From Treponema sp. (lineage in GTDB: Bacteria > Spirochaetota > Spirochaetia > Treponematales > Treponemataceae), in assembly GCA_017613485.1 (NCBI GenBank), contig JAGADS010000105.1:1-6124 (forward strand): a stretch of 6,124 bases of DNA. Reading direction: 5' to 3'. The notes under the pieces are model-generated. The model ran no database searches and was not told the origin of the DNA. It saw only the letters and a list, made by a program, of their open reading frames with translations. Shown here piece by piece: positions 5,711 through 6,124 of the stretch (position 1 is the first letter of the stretch; every line of letters begins with the position of its first letter). A program made the translations under genes and the position numbers.

Positions 5711-6124
5711 TTACATATCGTATTTTTCAAACTGCTTTGCGGCACGTTTGAATGTTATAAGCCAGCTTAAGCTCCAGATGATTATTCCCCCGGCAAGAAC
5801 TGGAATCTGTTTCAGCTGACCTGCAAAATCCATCATGTCAAGATATGCTCCGAGACTAAAATCATTTCCCGCCCTATGTATCCAGATGGGAATCTCCACC
5901 ACAGCGTAGAGTACGAAATATGCAATGGCACCAAGAAGGAAACGTATTCCAGGTTTAAGAGGATTCTTGTAAACACCACCGAGGAAAAAATAATTGAATA
6001 CAGCAAGGATTATAAATTGCAATCCGAAATATGCGACATTGATGTCTATGCCGGCAGGGTTCAACGGATAATTACAGAAATGCCTTACAACAGCGGCTAT
6101 TATCGCAGAGGGAACAAACGCAAG
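5711..6124 (-). CDS. Small multi-TM membrane protein, 5'-partial at window edge
   Basis: The minus-strand frame is open from the right window edge to the TAA at 5711-5713, giving 137 visible residues. An in-frame TTG at 6064 could start a 117-residue protein but has no ribosome site. The 20 upstream codons (LAFVPSAIIAAVVRHF...) look like part of a membrane helix, so the gene probably begins beyond the window. Counting from the TTG, hydrophobic helices lie near residues 11-31 (YFGLQFIILAVFNYFFLGGVY region), 42-62 (FLLGAIAYFVLYAVVEIPIW) and 87-105 (IPVLAGGIIIWSLSWLITF), with the upstream segment making at least four. The C-terminus is short and charged (KRAAKQFEKYDM). No family is recognisable. 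Its position 38 bases before a YtrA-type GntR gene fits the common pairing of these regulators with membrane proteins in one operon. Confidence 0.65.
   Translation of the reverse strand, partial: LAFVPSAIIAAVVRHFCNYPLNPAGIDINVAYFGLQFIILAVFNYFFLGGVYKNPLKPGIRFLLGAIAYFVLYAVVEIPIWIHRAGNDFSLGAYLDMMDFAGQLKQIPVLAGGIIIWSLSWLITFKRAAKQFEKYDM

Overview
The window is ordinary-looking bacterial chromosome: moderate-to-low GC, dense coding, AGGAGG-like ribosome binding sites and sigma-70-type promoters. The protein set suggests an anaerobic, probably gut-type bacterium: an Fe-S-type LarE, an O2-sensitive-looking nitroreductase, a D-Ala-D-Ala ligase and a YtrA-type GntR regulator. Clostridia or a host-associated spirochaete such as Treponema both fit, and the sequence alone does not decide between them. 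There are no RNA genes, insertion sequences, CRISPR arrays or phage genes, and no non-coding stretch longer than about 100 bases.

Layout. Bases 1-2068 (+ strand) hold a tight three-gene operon entered part-way. It starts with a nitroreductase whose reading frame is open to the window edge and seems to continue an acetyltransferase (GNAT) C-terminus. One base after its stop comes a P-loop kinase-like protein, and overlapping that by 11 bases is LarE, a PP-loop sulfur insertase. Bases 2092-2646 (+) are a separate unit: an extended -10 promoter and a two-TM DUF3592-type membrane protein. Bases 2671-3705 (-) encode D-alanine--D-alanine ligase, convergent with the membrane protein; one branched hairpin flanked by A7 and T7 can terminate both. 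Bases 3706-3798 hold two divergent promoters whose -35 elements lie inside each other's spacers. Bases 3799-4980 (+) encode a cytosolic alkaline-phosphatase-superfamily phosphoesterase. Its last 8 bases overlap, tail to tail, a minus-strand cluster read from the right window edge: a partial membrane protein (6124-5711), a GntR/YtrA regulator (5672-5307) and a YbjQ/UPF0145 protein (5284-4973).

How the genes may work together. The ligase makes the D-Ala-D-Ala dipeptide of peptidoglycan. LarE normally inserts sulfur into the nickel-pincer cofactor of lactate racemase, but no larA, larB or larC is visible; its overlap with a P-loop protein and a (GNAT-)nitroreductase is the least explained part of the window. 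The GntR gene probably controls its own small membrane-protein/YbjQ cluster. I do not see a clear new defence or mobile system. The most notable items are the apparent GNAT-nitroreductase fusion, the three-cysteine LarE beside an unassigned P-loop protein, the shared bidirectional terminator and the interlocked divergent promoters.
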